The translations under genes were made by a program, and so were the position numbers. The notes beneath the pieces are model-generated. The model saw only the letters and a list, made by a program, of their open reading frames with translations, made no database searches and was not told the origin of the DNA. Source: Phlegmacium glaucopus (taxonomy: Eukaryota; Basidiomycota; Agaricomycetes; Agaricales; Cortinariaceae). From it: a stretch of 64,000 nucleotides of DNA. Below, in pieces: positions 11,427 through 23,990 of this stretch. The stretch lies in NCBI GenBank assembly GCA_015039465.1, contig MU129999.1:122055-186054 (forward strand). The letters are read 5' to 3'. Each line of letters starts with the position of its first letter. Within the stretch, counting starts at the first letter, position 1.

Positions 11427-13058
11427 TTATGCTCCATCGTTTCCTGAAATTAAAAGGGCATGGCATGACTTGGCTTGCATTGGAGCAGACGTAAAAAACA
11501 CGTACCACACTCTGCTGTCCATTGGTCATGCTTGGCAATATCTGCCTGTGTCACTGTCGGGCGTGTGCTAGCCAACGACTTTAAGAAATCGGCGATCGTC
11601 AATGGTGGTTCGAGTAACTCGTCTGAGCCAATTTCAGCCCATGCTTTTTCCACTGCTTTTGGATCACCCGGTGAACAAGGAGTCCACTTTGTTGGTTCGC
11701 CACTTTCAGCCCCAGGGCTCGCAACACGCTTGAAGTGAGTGGCAGAAATGACTTTCCGCACGGGTTGCATGAGAGCGTCGCGAACAATGGTTGATATGTC
11801 TGATCCTGAGTAGCCATCTGTCTTGTCTGCTAGGGTACGGTAATCCTTCGGAGTCAGTTGACAAGGAGTCGTCCCAACGTGGATTTCGAACATCTGTCGT
11901 CGTGCTTCGGGACCAGGAAGGGGGATATAAATTCGTTTCTCAAATCTAGGGAGTTGTTTATTAGCCTGGTTATAGAAGTTATATTCCGACATACCTTCGT
12001 TTGATGGCATTGTCTAATTGCCAGGGTATATTCGTTGCGCCCAAGACAAGAACGCCAGTGTCATCGTGACCTACACCATTCATTTGGACCAAGAACTCTG
12101 TCTTTATCCTTCGTGATCCTTCAGATTCCGATTCATTACGCGAGCTGGCCAACGAATCGATCTCATCGACGAAGATGATGGACGGTTTCGATTCCCGTGC
12201 TAATTGAAACAAATTCTTTACTAACCTAGTATCACTCAATAAATAGTTCCGGCCAGGAGAACTGAATTTACTCACCTCTCGGAGTCTCCCTGCCATTTGC
12301 TGACTAAGTCACTAGAACTAACACTGAAAAATGTGCTCTTTGCCTCGGTCGCGACAGCTTTGGCTAGATAAGATTTCCCTGTTCCTGGCGGGCCGTATAG
12401 GAGGATACCTCTCCATGGCGTCCGTTTGCCAGTGAAGAGATGGGGAAATTGGATCGGTAGAAAGACTGCCTCTTGCAAAGATTCTTTGGCGCCTTCAAGG
12501 CCCGCAACCTCGTTCCAACTGACATTTGGTTTTTCTGATATGATAACACTTGCCAAACTCGCCCGCAGTTTCTTTGTTTCGGGGTCCTGGTCACCCTCTT
12601 CATCGTTCCTGTCGGTGCAAAGTTAATGAAAGCGAACAACGGATGGAATACAACGCGCACTGCTTCCCAATGGCACCGGTTGCGCCACCGCCTCCGTTTA
12701 TACCAACAGCATTTCTTCCACGTCTCTCTGTCGTTAGATGTTCTTTCAAGATTTCTGCCCGGCCCAAATATTCATTAATCTTTGACTTGATCAAGTCCTT
12801 CGATTTGTCATTCTTCTCATCTGGCCAAAGTCAAATCACTGAATGGGAATGGTACTTTGGTAAGGCTTACATTTTAATGCTAGCATGAAGTAATCCAAAG
12901 CATTCTGGTAATTTTTGTATGCATCGGCGTAGTTGTGCTTCTCATCTTCGACAATAGCGAGTTTCACGAGTTCTATTGCACGCTGAACAGCGTGATCGGC
13001 GTAAGAAGCAAATAGAAATAACTGTTTCTCGTACCTCCAGATTATTTGTGTTCGCCAT
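11427..13058 (-). CDS. vps4: Vps4 AAA ATPase (ESCRT disassembly)
   Basis: Seven exons on the minus strand: 13058-13035, 12982-12871, 12820-12661, 12608-12276, 12225-11995, 11945-11506 and 11443-11427. They give 438 aa, the usual Vps4 length. The first exon encodes only MANTNNLE and the last only five residues plus stop. Order: MIT domain ([22 protein letters not shown], about residues 9-75), a Gly-rich linker, the AAA core with Walker A GPPGTGKS and Walker [12 protein letters not shown], the sensor region [10 protein letters not shown], then the Vps4 beta domain and C-terminal helix ending ECGNDGA. Vps4 removes ESCRT-III from endosomal membranes during multivesicular body sorting, cytokinesis and membrane repair. 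All exon phases agree and no defect is visible. Confidence 0.96.
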
Positions 13059-13699
13059 CTTCTAAGTTCCGCAGCTTCAAAACAGGTATGATAGAACGAA
13101 CCAAAGTTCACATCGGGCCTGGCATCAAGCGGGCATGTTTGTTCTTGATTGCATCTGAAGCTATTGAAATTAGTGCATCCTCAGGCCGCAGGCCTCGTTG
13201 CCTGGGCGTTTTACTTGTCTGCTTTATTCTTTTGACACGCACTTGGCTGGTATCTACCACGCGGCCTCCTTGTTGAATCCTTGCTGTCTTGCTTATTACA
13301 CAATAATTCATCTTACAATGCCCACGGCCGGTGTCCAAATGATGGATGTAGGCACTGCTTATTGTTCTTGCCACTGTGCGATTTGGGGCTGGGGCCCAGG
13401 CGGCCTGAACCTGATTTATTATATTAAAGGCGTGGCTGGACTATTACGCATTCCAGGTTGATGCAACAATCACAATTGCCGCTTTGAGCGAAACAATGGC
13501 CTTTCCAGACGGGTGGCCCCTTTGCCTTTTCTTATTTTGATCCAAGTACGACAACAAAGGCAACTGGTGATTTTTGTATATATAGAGGGGGCTTCTGCAT
13601 CGCATACGTGATTCAATTTGATAACCACCTTTCCTCAGCCCTTTTTAAACTTTGACAAGAACACGTTTTAGGACCCTTTAAAACAACAAACATACAATA
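13059..13699. other. Divergent promoter region between vps4 and the next gene
   Basis: Shared upstream region of two divergent genes. A small open frame on the plus strand (13198-13461) has no recognisable content. Confidence 0.5.
13577..13585 (+). promoter_or_regulatory. TATA box of the gene at 13700
   Basis: TATATATAG lies 115 bp before the start codon and is followed by CT-rich leader sequence, a normal arrangement for a basidiomycete promoter. Seen by sequence only. Confidence 0.5.
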
Positions 13700-14284
13700 A
13701 TGCCTACCGCCACAAATTGCAGTATAGCCAGTTCTGTAAAGCCTCCCGCCCAAGGCGGGTCTTCTTTAAAGCTACGCCCGATCACTCCGGCAGAAACAGA
13801 GGCATGGACAACAGCTCTGGATAATCAAAGAGCTTGTAATTTCCAATTCATTGATCTTGATGAGCCACACGAGTATCCTTTCCAGGTTTGTGAAAAATTT
13901 CCCAAAGATTGAATTTTGATCAGTATCACTCAAACTGCTCAACTTGAAGGACCAAGATCCTGTGTGGGTGCGCACGAAAGAAAGTAACTGGTGCTACGGT
14001 CGAGTTACAGGTCGCCAAATTCGCGTAGGACAAACCCGCCATGTAAGTGACTTCAATGTTCATCATGAACGTTTATAAATCATGCTATGGTTCAGAGCAA
14101 ACAAGGACTTTACTATCCTGTAAATTTTGGATCCAAGAATAACGTGCGAAAGTATTTCGCACCCATGAACGGAGAAATCAAACCTGACAGTGACGAAGTC
14201 CGCCTATTGTTGGAAGACGCTGGGTGGATAGAGTACGACGACGAGGCGCTTACAGCCGAGTCATCGTCAATGTATTACAACTGA
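13700..14284 (+). CDS. Small SH3-like conserved basidiomycete protein
   Basis: Exons 13700-13889, 13924-14042 and 14096-14284 give 165 aa. The first donor is taken at GTGAAA, not the GTTTGT four bases earlier, because only this keeps VSLKLLNLKDQDPVWVR open. The middle exon reads like an SH3 strand pattern (DPVWVRTKESNWCYGRVTG). It is followed by a conserved-looking block with YYPVNFGSKNNVRKYFAPMNGEIKP and a closing LLLEDAGWI motif. I do not know an established function. The fold assignment rests on the VWVR...W...GRV spacing. It is transcribed divergently from vps4 and converges on the kinase. Confidence 0.7.
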
Positions 14285-14744
14285 GTAATCTTGTATCCTC
14301 ATGTAAATTATCCATTCAAGTTTCAAGCTATTATTACTATGTTATCATAGTTCTTGATCCGTGCTAGTCGAATCACAGCAGACACTGGGTGGCATAAAAG
14401 TGAAGGCATAATGGTTAAGCATTTGCAAGATGTGATGAATGGCTACATTGCTTTGCTTTACGAAATTTAAAGATATATGCATCTGCAGCAGGAGAAGATG
14501 ACGACCAAGAGTCATTACACAACAATCTTAGCAGATTTGATAAACAACCCAAAGAGCCACCTGGAAATACGTGAGAGTAAGTAAGAAGGAAAACACTGAC
14601 ACCACGATAGATTGATTGCATGAGAAGAGATGAGCGTTGGAAAGTCCAAGTGCGAGAAAAAAACAAGCCGTGCCTGAAAGAAGGTTGAAAATATTGGTGG
14701 CGCACACACACGTTGTCGGCAATAATCACTCACAAGATTCTCAT
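14285..14744. other. Convergent 3' intergenic region
   Basis: Lies between two converging genes. Open frames here on the minus strand overlap each other without coding character. Presumably both 3' UTRs. Confidence 0.5.
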
Positions 14745-16920
14745 CTATGCCCCATTTCCAAGATACGCCATCCCCATTGCCTTTGCACTCACATGGACGT
14801 GTCTTGGCTGTGCAACCTCATGACACACCTCAATCGATTCTATCCAAGTATGAGCCATCACTTCCTCAATCGTTGACCGGTTTCTCGGATCGGGTTCCAA
14901 CATCTTGCGGATGAGGCTGCGACAAGCTCGTGGATTGAGATTATTTATTGTCGGAGGGCATGACGATAGAGCCGGATTTGGGTTGGCACAAGCCGTAACA
15001 TAGGCGGAATAGAGCTGGTCGATTGCTGGTTGCGCCGCGCGCCATGGAAGTTCTTGGAAGTGCAGGCAGTAGTAGACTATCCCGCATGCCCAGATATCTA
15101 CCAACCGCGCGTCATAGGCTGTCAAAGTACACCAACGCCGATGGCAGATGTGTTATGTTGAAGGTAGAAGGATTTTGGGATGCATCAATAAAAGCAACAA
15201 GTAGGACAATGTTAGGCTTCTCCTGCTTGTAAGCAGAATAAACAGTTAGGCAGGCTTACGTTTGCCCAGGAACTGCTCAGGCGCGATGTAGGGCTCGCTT
15301 CCACATAGACCGGTAGACATGTGCACCGTCGCCTCCCAAGGGAGACGATATACTGTGGATGCTCCATAATCACCAATCTATACGGCGCAAATCTGTAAGC
15401 TGTGACGAAAAGATGGAAGGAATCCGCCGGTGGAACACACCTTCAGGTGTCCTTTGGTATCGAAAAACAAATTCTCCGGTTTGATATCCCGGTGAGCGAC
15501 ACCTTGGCTGTGGAGGTAGGAAATTCCACGGAGTATTTGCTTGAAACAGCACTCGACCTCACTGGGGCTCATACCTCTGCAAAAAAAAAGAAGGAAAGGT
15601 ATTAGCACGCAGATCTATAATATAGTATGAGGCGACGATAGCTAAACATTGGGCGGAAGAAGGGGAGGAAAATGGGATCAATCTAGCGATGTGAGGCAAC
15701 TGCCTTCATCTTGCATAGGTGTTTTTACGGAGGTCTCCAATGTGATCAAACAAGCAATCCAAGAAAGATCTTTATGAAGGAAGTGCACCCACCCTTTCTT
15801 AATTGCGGCGTATAAATCCCCTCCTGGGCAAAATTCCATCACTTCACACCAGTGTTGATTCTCATCTTGAACCAGATCAACCGTCTCTACGATGTTGGGA
15901 TGATGCAATGTCGACGAGATACAGAACTCAGCAGTTAGTTTCTTCACATATTCTTTTTCCGATTCATTCTTGCGGCGTTTGCGGAACTCCTGGTAAAAGA
16001 AGAGGGAAAGACAAACGATCAATGCAGAGCTTCATTGAAGATCGAAATCAATGACTTACTTTGATGGCGTAGAGTTTCTCCTCCGTGCGGTCCCATTTGT
16101 GTGCTAGTCGGACTACACTCGTTGCTCCTTTCCCGATGGCTACTTTCTGACACACACCATACTTTTGCGTCAGACTAACAGCGCTATCACCAGCTGTACT
16201 CTTTGCTTTCCCTGATCCAGCGTCCGAGTCAGACTTCTTGGACGACGTCGATCTTTGAGAGCTTTTCCTGTTCAACTTGGGTCCATTGGCTAGTAAGTCC
16301 TTGAGATTAAACTTATGGGATAGGCCATCGCCTTTGTCTGAATGAATGGATGCTGGTTTACGAGTCGGGGTAGTAGGGGCAACCTCCGCTTTGCTTTTGC
16401 TCCCACGCCTTTCACGCCACGCTGGTGTATGAGCAGCCGGCGGGGTGGCAATCTTTCCGCCGGATACACCTGCTGACATGCTCCCTGCACGACTTGCTGG
16501 TTGACTGGAGGGTCGACTTACAGTGCGGCTGGGAGGGGCGGAGCCTCCCTCCCAATAGCTATCTGTGGGTGAGGTGGCAGCGGGTGACGATACAGTCGAT
16601 GGCGGATCGGATGGGGTCTGCGACGGCAGTTGCTGCTTCAAGTATTTTTCTTGGTGTTGGTCGGAGGAAGAAGAAGAAGCGGAGGAAAGTGGCACTGCAA
16701 TCAGTTGCTGCAGTGCCCCACGTGTATATCCTGGTTGCTTATCCCCGGAAATAAGAGTATCAGGTAAGGGTAGGGGGAAACTGGTTGCGCGGTCTGCGGT
16801 GATAGTGGTGGGATGGGGGACATTTGAGGTAGAACGTTGTTGTGTAGATATAGGTTTGTCAGGGCTATCTCCTTCGCCCTCAGTCTGCGCGGTCTCTTCT
16901 GATGATTCGAGAACAGCCAT
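14745..16920 (-). CDS. Ser/Thr kinase of the HAL4(SAT4)/HAL5 type
   Basis: Exons 16920-16060, 15989-15793, 15576-15441, 15377-15260 and 15118-14745 give 561 aa. About 260 Ser/Pro/Thr-rich residues, probably disordered and regulatory, precede the kinase domain. That domain shows the Gly loop (IGKGATSVVRLAHK), catalytic loop HRDIKPEN, and a DFG equivalent read as GDYGAS. SEPYIAPEQF replaces APE, and DARLVDIWACGIVYY is subdomain IX. The architecture and SEPY..PE motif match the fungal HAL4/HAL5 family, which in yeast controls K+ uptake and plasma-membrane transporter stability. ATG at 16920 is chosen; the frame runs 15 bases further upstream but only to a GTG. Intron 2 is long for this window (216 nt). 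Confidence 0.88.
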
Positions 16921-19669
16921 GATTGGTTGCGTCACGAGCCTTGGTTGGAAAGTGACTAGGGTTTGTTGGGGAAGATTTTATTAGAGAGAACAACTCTTTT
17001 GTAAATGTTGATCGAGTATAACAGGAAGCTGTCAAAAGTAGAAATTGGGTATGGTTGTGGCCGGTGCGTAAGGTGCTTGATAATCAAGCGTGGCGGATGG
17101 GTCGTGGTTTGTATCTAACTTTACAAGGACATTATCATGGTGTACAAACACGTTCAGGGCAGTTTTTACGGTTGGTGGCTAAAAAAAAAAGTCAAGACAA
17201 GTTCTTATGGGAAAAAAGAGACCAAATTGACCGGAAGATTGTTTTAGGTTTAGTGGACGATTGACTGAACGAGAGAGAGCAGGCTACGATGCGCCTCTCG
17301 CTGTCGCCTTGGGGGAGACGATGAGCGACGCTAAGATGAGATTGAGATGATGGTGGTAAGAAGGAAAGAAAGAAAACAATTATTTATGATAATTTATTTC
17401 AAATATGTGTCAGCGGCAGATCTGTGGCAATGTTGACTCCACGGCACGGGTGTGATCTGCATTATATTATTATCTGATTCCCGTACGTGGATTCCTATCT
17501 CTTAAGTACTTACCATGGACACGAAACAGGATTACCTCGAGCCCTAGTAATGCTTTTCCCAATGGAAAAAACTATGACACTCGGCATGAACACATTCCTT
17601 TGGCTTTACCTCATTCAAGATCCTTAAATATCTTGACATATTGTGATGGAATTAGGGTCCAGCTGTCATTTTTGTCTATATCAGTCGACCTCAATTAATC
17701 CACCCAAGAACCGGTCCCGCGAGACGGTGGGCGGGGTCAACTGACCAAACCCCGCACTCTCGACCTAGCAGCCCCCAGAGGCCCCTCTCACTAATGTCTC
17801 TTATATAACAATATTAATTGTGTTTCTACTATAAAGGCGAGCAAGCCGGTGAGCACTGCCATTTGGCACCCGTGGAATCCGCAAAGGAATCGCACCATAC
17901 AGCATCCACTAACCGCAAAAAGACCTCTTTTTTTCAGAATTTAATCACAGACCGACAATTGTCCTACATCATTACTCAATATTATATGGTGCTAGGGCGC
18001 CGGCAGTAGCTGGCATGACACAAACGCTTGACGGGGCCCCTTTTCTTCGTCTTGTATGTAGCGTTATCGAGAAGCTGCTTCTATGACAGCACTGCCCCCT
18101 GAAGATTAGATCAAACCCCTCGCAATTAGTAAGTGGCAGGGGCAATTTATACAGCGTTTCTGATTCGAAGATGGTCGAGTTAGATCTCCTATCTCCAATG
18201 GTGAGCGATTTGAGGTCGTTTCAGATCAGCTGTCCGACGTAACTAGTCTGTCATCCCACAGGCAACATATCTTCTTTCATGACTCCCCTCAACACAACCT
18301 AGATCCCCAGGGTGACCTCGTAACAGGCTGTCGCAAATTAACCATACCAAGTACTTTAGTCTCACCGTCCACTCTGGCAACCGTCCATCAAAATAGGCAG
18401 CAAATAGCAAATTCCCCTTCCTTTCCTGTAGCATCAAACATATTATGCGACACTGACGTTATAATATTCCATCTCCGACACACGGTGGGATTCGTGGGAA
18501 GCGGCGATATCCTACAGGGAAAGTCGCTTTACTCGCCGTCGATACCTACAAACCTCGACGATCCATGGAAAAAAGAAGATGAATTATCAGCATAGGTTGT
18601 CCATCCCTTGGGGAGATTAATAAGAAATGTCAATAACGCCATGGACCCGGAACCCAGCCAACACTAAAATATCCCGGATTTTTTATACGACCCGGCGCTT
18701 TAAAGACATGGTTTTGCGTGTATTTTGCCGGTAATCAAGGTTGAATTAGTCCTTCTCTTGAATGAAACTGGTGGAAATTAATGATAAAAAATCGTATTTT
18801 TCCATTTATAATTCAACCATTACTTATTCAACTTCACTTTAGCGTAAAACGGCTAACCAAATTTAGCGGTCCTGGACCGATAGCCCTCATTCCCCCTTCT
18901 GGTCTTTCCTCCTCATATCCATATATTCTTATCATCACCGGTCAGTATCCCGATTGTGTGATGCAAATTGACAAAGCACTGACCAAAACTCCACGTCTAG
19001 GTCACCTTCAAGCAAAACGTCTGTTAGCATCGTTTTCCACATAAGTCCAACTTATTACCGACAATCAACCTTGACCTTGAATTCTAATCACAAATTGTGC
19101 ATTGAGGATCTCATCCACAACCGCCACTTGCTAATTTAAATTTAGCGCCCGTCTATCGGAACAAATCACGGGTACGTAAGCCATCAAACACTCACTTTAG
19201 CAACGTGTGCATACCTATAATGCCTGAGTTGGTTATAGACCCCTTGGGACACAATTGAACTTCATGCCACTGAGAAATACTAGTGCAAGAATGCAATGTC
19301 AAGCATCATGATTAAAATCCAAGGGGCTTTTGTATTGAAGTTATAAAAGCTACTATGTAACCCGATAGTCACTTTGACAGGCCGAATTTCGCTCTGCATC
19401 TACCAAGCTTGTACCCTCGTTTGGGTCCGAGCCAGAATCGTGGATTAAATTCGGATAATGATAACTCATCATACCAACCTGGAGTGTGGAGCTCCGAGTG
19501 TCTCGACTCGGGAGACTCGAGTTCTAGATAATGTCCGAAATTTACTTATCTCTGTCAATCTCGTCTCGCGATTGATAACAACTTGAACTTCGAACGATGA
19601 AATGGTTAGTACATGGCAACCCTTCCCAGAGCCGTGGCCGGAGCGCGTTACCGGATAAGATAACGGCAA
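16921..19669. other. Large intergenic region, no gene seen
   Basis: Open frames here (17055-17264, 17818-18009, 18781-19044) are short, lack splice continuity and show no family resemblance. It includes the kinase promoter near 16921-17300. I cannot exclude an unrecognised non-coding RNA. Confidence 0.45.
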
Positions 19670-19797
19670 CATCAGGAAAACTACACTTCACTTACTGGGC
19701 TTAGACTCACTTGAGTTCACTTTCGTCACTTTGTCACTTGTCAAAGTGACCTAAGTGACCTAAGTGACCTAAGAGTGAATGTGTAGTTTTCCTGATG
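19670..19797. repeat. Fold-back element with GTGACCTAA tandem repeat
   Basis: The ends are near-perfect inverted repeats: CATCAGGAAAACTACAC at 19670 and GTGTAGTTTTCCTGATG at 19797, each followed inward by TTCACT/AGTGAA. The interior has CACTTTGTCACTTGTCAAAGTG and three copies of GTGACCTAA. At 128 bp it looks like a miniature fold-back transposon. No clear target duplication is visible. It abuts the NACHT relic. Confidence 0.65.
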
Positions 19798-20115
19798 AAA
19801 CTTCCCTTGGCATCTTTAGAATCTGATTCTGACATGGGAAAAAGGAGAGTGGGATGGCATCGCTCACAGGCTTGCGCACACCTTCTATCTGCATGGCAAT
19901 TTGGTACGCCAAGGTAGAGAATAATAGCCTTCATCACGCCCGGATACACCTCAGCAAAGAAAAAGCTCCCCGCATAACGATCCTTGCACAATTCGCGAAG
20001 GAGCTCAGCTATAGTCTGGATCCTAGTAATAGCGAACTTTGCTGCGCCTGCGGGGCCATACAACCATAGCGCATCATAAGAATGATTTGGATCATTGATC
20101 CACTCGAGTATTGTC
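19798..20115 (-). pseudogene. NACHT NTPase relic
   Basis: Read on the minus strand, the frame gives IKTILEWINDP, then a Walker A-like WLYGPAGAAKFAIT in which the expected GKS is AKF. SFFFAE follows, and in another frame TLAYQIAMQIEGVRKPVSDAI, the standard follow-on of basidiomycete NACHT domains. The damaged P-loop, frameshift and short length show a dead fragment. It is only distantly like the intact NACHT gene at 34-38 kb, so it is not a recent copy of it. Confidence 0.75.
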
Positions 20116-20817
20116 TTGATTATTTTCCATGAACCTCTCTAAATATTCCCGTCAAATTATCGGCTGAGCCGAATGGAAATGCTCGCCTGCAGGTGGAACA
20201 GAGTGAATGGACTCCTAGCTGGGACTCGTAGATGCGTCGAGCAGGCTGTGGGGGTTAGCGTCGCATGTAACGGCAGGAGGCAACCGGTGATCTATTAATA
20301 CGATGTAATCAACGTAGTCATGTGATCTATGTGTGATTGAGAGCTAGATGCGTCATTGAGTCTGACGAACCTGGAGTACTTTTTCTCACGGCAGGCGATG
20401 CTTAATTATAAGCAGTACTTTGGAATTCAAATCAAGTGTCATAGCTTCATTAATATTGACCATTCACTAGACATCGTTATTTAAAACAACAGAGGCATTG
20501 TCCTGCCACCAGTCCAGTAGCGTGAGGATACCAAAATGTATTATTGAGGGCATGAGAAGAGAGTTGATAATCCAAGCATCATAATCATACTTCGGATCGA
20601 AGAAGCGGCACGATTACAAATGTTGCCGGGTCGCTCATCGCAGGCCGCGCTACGCTATCATTCCTATTATAATTGCAAACAAACTGCATAGTCTCTTCCT
20701 ATAAGCTAGTGTCATACGGAAAGTAGCATAAATTTAGTAATGGAAAATAAAGAATACTGAGGAAAGAGCGGCTCTTGGCCGAAAGGTCCAGGATAACGAT
20801 AACTGCAAAATTTCTAA
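20116..20817. other. Intergenic, no gene seen
   Basis: Nothing supported. The left part may hold unrecognisable N-terminal coding sequence of the NACHT relic. The right part is the 3' flank of the membrane protein gene. Confidence 0.45.
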
Positions 20818-21847
20818 CTATCCATCATAACCTGGCGGTTCGGGTGACTCTGAGCGCGTATCTGAGCGCGTACGTGGTTGTGAATATAAAGAACCTCCGG
20901 GTGTACGAGAGGGAACAGATAGTTGAGCAGCTTTGGATGATGGTATAACCCCCGGAGTAGGATGTTGAGTGTAGGACGAGATGATTGGGTACACCGATGC
21001 GGTATCTGAGCTAGCATGAGGCGGATACTGTTGCATTGGGAAGGTGGGAGTAAGGTGAGGTTCAGCGTATGCCTGAACCTGAGTCTTGACTATGGATGAT
21101 AAAATGGTCATTAGAAGTTGATTCGCTGACCACACAATCGAAAAGGTAACAAAATTTACTCACGCCTCTGATTCTCATCCTTGAGTCTTCTGCGACTGAA
21201 CCAAAAGACAAAAATAGCAATAATGAGTAGTGCAACCCCTCCTAAAGTCCCACCTAAAACTGGGCCAAGAGGAACCTTACTCGAGTGAGATTGCGCACTG
21301 GAGCTGGCTGTTGGTATAGTTGAAGTGGTGGAGAGAGTACTAGATGATGAGGATGTCGCAGACGAAGATGTGCTGGACACCACAGGAGTGATTAAGAAAT
21401 AATCGATGAAGAAAGTAGCATTGTTATCCAGAGTCGCGACAAGAGTATGTGGGGTGGAGGCGGATAGTGGGGCAGATTGAAAGAGTTTTTGCTGGAATAC
21501 GAACGCTGCTTGTTCCGAAGCGTTAAAGGTCGTCGCAGTTCCGTTATCGATGCTATAGGACGACAGCACAAATGTCGGCGTATTGTTTGCCAGGAATGTA
21601 ATTGTGCCCCAAACGCTAATCTCTGTGCCTTTGGGCGCGCAATTAGGTAGAAAATGTTTAAGTATAGGACAGATTGAAAGAATAAAAGCATAATACCGGT
21701 AAATGTTAAGGTTGCAGATGCTCCAGGGCTAGCTGTGAACGTTGAGGTACCGTCGAAATCTGCAGCAGCTCCTCCTCGGGTCCAACTGCTGTTGGGCGAG
21801 TAGAAAACGAGAGGATTATGATCGTCAATTTGAAGGGGGGTCGTCAT
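20818..21847 (-). CDS. One-pass membrane protein with Ser/Thr-rich stalk
   Basis: Exons 21847-21697, 21628-21164 and 21089-20818 give 295 aa. The extracellular-type N-terminal region (about 1-150) reads as a beta-rich domain (FTGTEISVWGTITFLANN). A mucin-like Ser/Thr stretch (STSSSATSSSSSTLSTTST) and one transmembrane helix (VLGGTLGGVALLIIAIFVFW) follow, then basic RRRLK and a Pro-rich cytoplasmic tail. This layout is common in agaric genomes as an uncharacterised family that resembles surface sensors. No signal peptide is evident at the chosen Met, so an upstream exon may be missing. Function unknown. Confidence 0.75.
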
Positions 21848-23990
21848 TACGGGAAGTACTTGTAAGTTGCTGCGCGATATGACCAAAGGGCAACCAAAAT
21901 TTAAAAATTACCCGGGGTAGAGTGGCCCTGCGAAATGCCCAAAGGCGGATATGTCAGACCCAAAATAGGACTCAGAAAAACATAGGTGATTTGTCCCCCC
22001 CCCCTACCTTTGTCAATCCAGCAACAATGTTCATGAATTAAACGGTTCAAATTATTTCGATTGATGGCTGCATGCCTTTCCTTTCGCCATTTGAGAGCGT
22101 TATGTTGTTAGTTGGACTTGATTCTGGGTGTACCACAGTTCTTTACAATCCGGCCATCACGCATCGCCGAGTTGTCAGAAGTTCTGACCCTGGATTCGAT
22201 TTTTCAGATTTTCTGAGATTCTTCGAAAACGCATGTGGTGGCCGAATTGATTGAGATGGTACAGTAAGTAAGATGAGAAATGAAACAGTGCCCCAAAGGA
22301 GCGTCCTGGTACAGAGATACATCTAACGGTTGTATCTGTACTTTTAAAAATACATTTTCGAAGGCCTTATATTTTGTAAGCTGCGCTTCCCCTACCTCGT
22401 GTTCCTTGGATATTACCGGAAGACCTCGTATTACTTACATAACAGTTGGAGTCCACGCTTTCTGCACATTCTACTTACTACTAAATATTATTGATCATTG
22501 GGGCCATTGGGCTCAAGATCTAGCCAATCACGCTCGCCTTCAAGATCCAAATCCAGGAGCCTGGGCCTTAGCACAAACACGGAATTCACATCCGAATTCC
22601 TTGTCAGCATATATTTGGCCATCTTACATCGATATCCCATTATCTGTTATGTAAAATAACGCATTATTTATCTCATCTGCTGTGGAGCTCCCGCCAAGGC
22701 TCTGCGTCAAACCTATGTATATGGATACTATGATCCAATCACTGGACAGTGCCAAGCTCATCATGACTTTGATGGCACGCTCGAATCTATATTTGTTACA
22801 ACACCATCTTGCTTCCTTCAGAGTCTTGGATTCTTGGCTTAGCTAAAATATAGATATCCATCTTCTTCCTAGACCGGATACGTGTGAAGTCATGTCACAA
22901 AAATACCACGTTCTATCGAGCAGGAGAGTCGGAACGAAATTCCCTAGATGACTTAATGAAATTTTGAAAGCGCCACAACGGCGCTATGTAGGACGTTCAG
23001 ACGGCTCTAGTCATCTTCAATTGACCCAGGTAACAAGTCTGTTACAAGCATAGGCTTGTACTACGAGATGCCATAGTAATTTATGGTTATGGACTGGGGT
23101 AAACACTCAATACTCAGCCGCAGGTAATCCGCCGTGCACTGACGAATGTAGACGACGCTACTCTCCCTCTAGGGAAGCTTGAAATATTTTTATATGATAG
23201 TGCCAATCTGATATAAGATGACTTCAGGCGCTATGAAACGATGAAAAATTACTAGTACTAAGTAGAGGTGAGCGAGAATTATTTGTTCGCATGGCCAAAT
23301 TTACTTGAGTCCCATCTTAAGCTTCATTTTTCGCACCGTGGTAGATGTTTTCAGTCCGCGGTAAAGCGATCCCATGAATCGTTCTCACACCATGTCCATG
23401 TCCATGTGTTATATCTGAGAAGAAATGCTCCCTAATCATTTTTTTGGGATACGAAATCTGCACAGCTTGGGTTGCAGGTTACCCCGCTCCCAATTAAATG
23501 CCTATTAAGTGGCATGGCACTTTTTTTGCTACTGGAATGATGTTTGCATTCATCCTCAGCAAAGAATAATATTTTCGCAAGAGGTTGCCATTTACCCATC
23601 CGAAAGAGACCTTAATAAATTTTGGTAGCTTTATGCAATCCGTAGAAGCCACTATTAGCACTTTAAGAGACACTAAGAACGCTGAAAGCCGCCCAAAACA
23701 AGGCCGCTTCGGCATCACGGCAGACCTGAGAAAACTGCACAGTTGATGGAAACAAGGTTTTCTGTGGCTGAGTTACGTAATGTATTCTTCTCAAGGGCAC
23801 TGATTTGTTGCCCAGTGTAACCATCGACGACATCCTCAAGACCAAGGCAAGTTTCAATTTATTTTTCCAGGAAAGCCCAACTAACAGGCTTCCCTATTTC
23901 AATGTGCTCATTATCATCCTTCCACCTTCGATTCACTGGATTTGACCATGTGTCATTCGAATCTTTCATCCTGCAGATCCCCGACGCAGA
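21848..23990. other. Intergenic, no gene seen
   Basis: Contains a run of C near 21990. The frame 22280-22654 (124 codons) has neither splice neighbours nor family resemblance. The region upstream of 23991 is the eL19 promoter. Confidence 0.45.

Noticed and set aside
16921..16935. Kinase start at an upstream GTG (adds MTQPI)
   Set aside because: Nuclear genes rarely start at GTG, and a good ATG lies five codons on at 16920.
19740..19775. CRISPR-like short repeat (GTGACCTAA three times)
   Set aside because: A plain tandem repeat without spacers inside a fold-back element, in a eukaryotic sequence.
22280..22654. 124-codon frame, plus strand
   Set aside because: No family resemblance, no paralog in the window and no promoter or splice neighbours. 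Length is possible by chance in this intergenic region.
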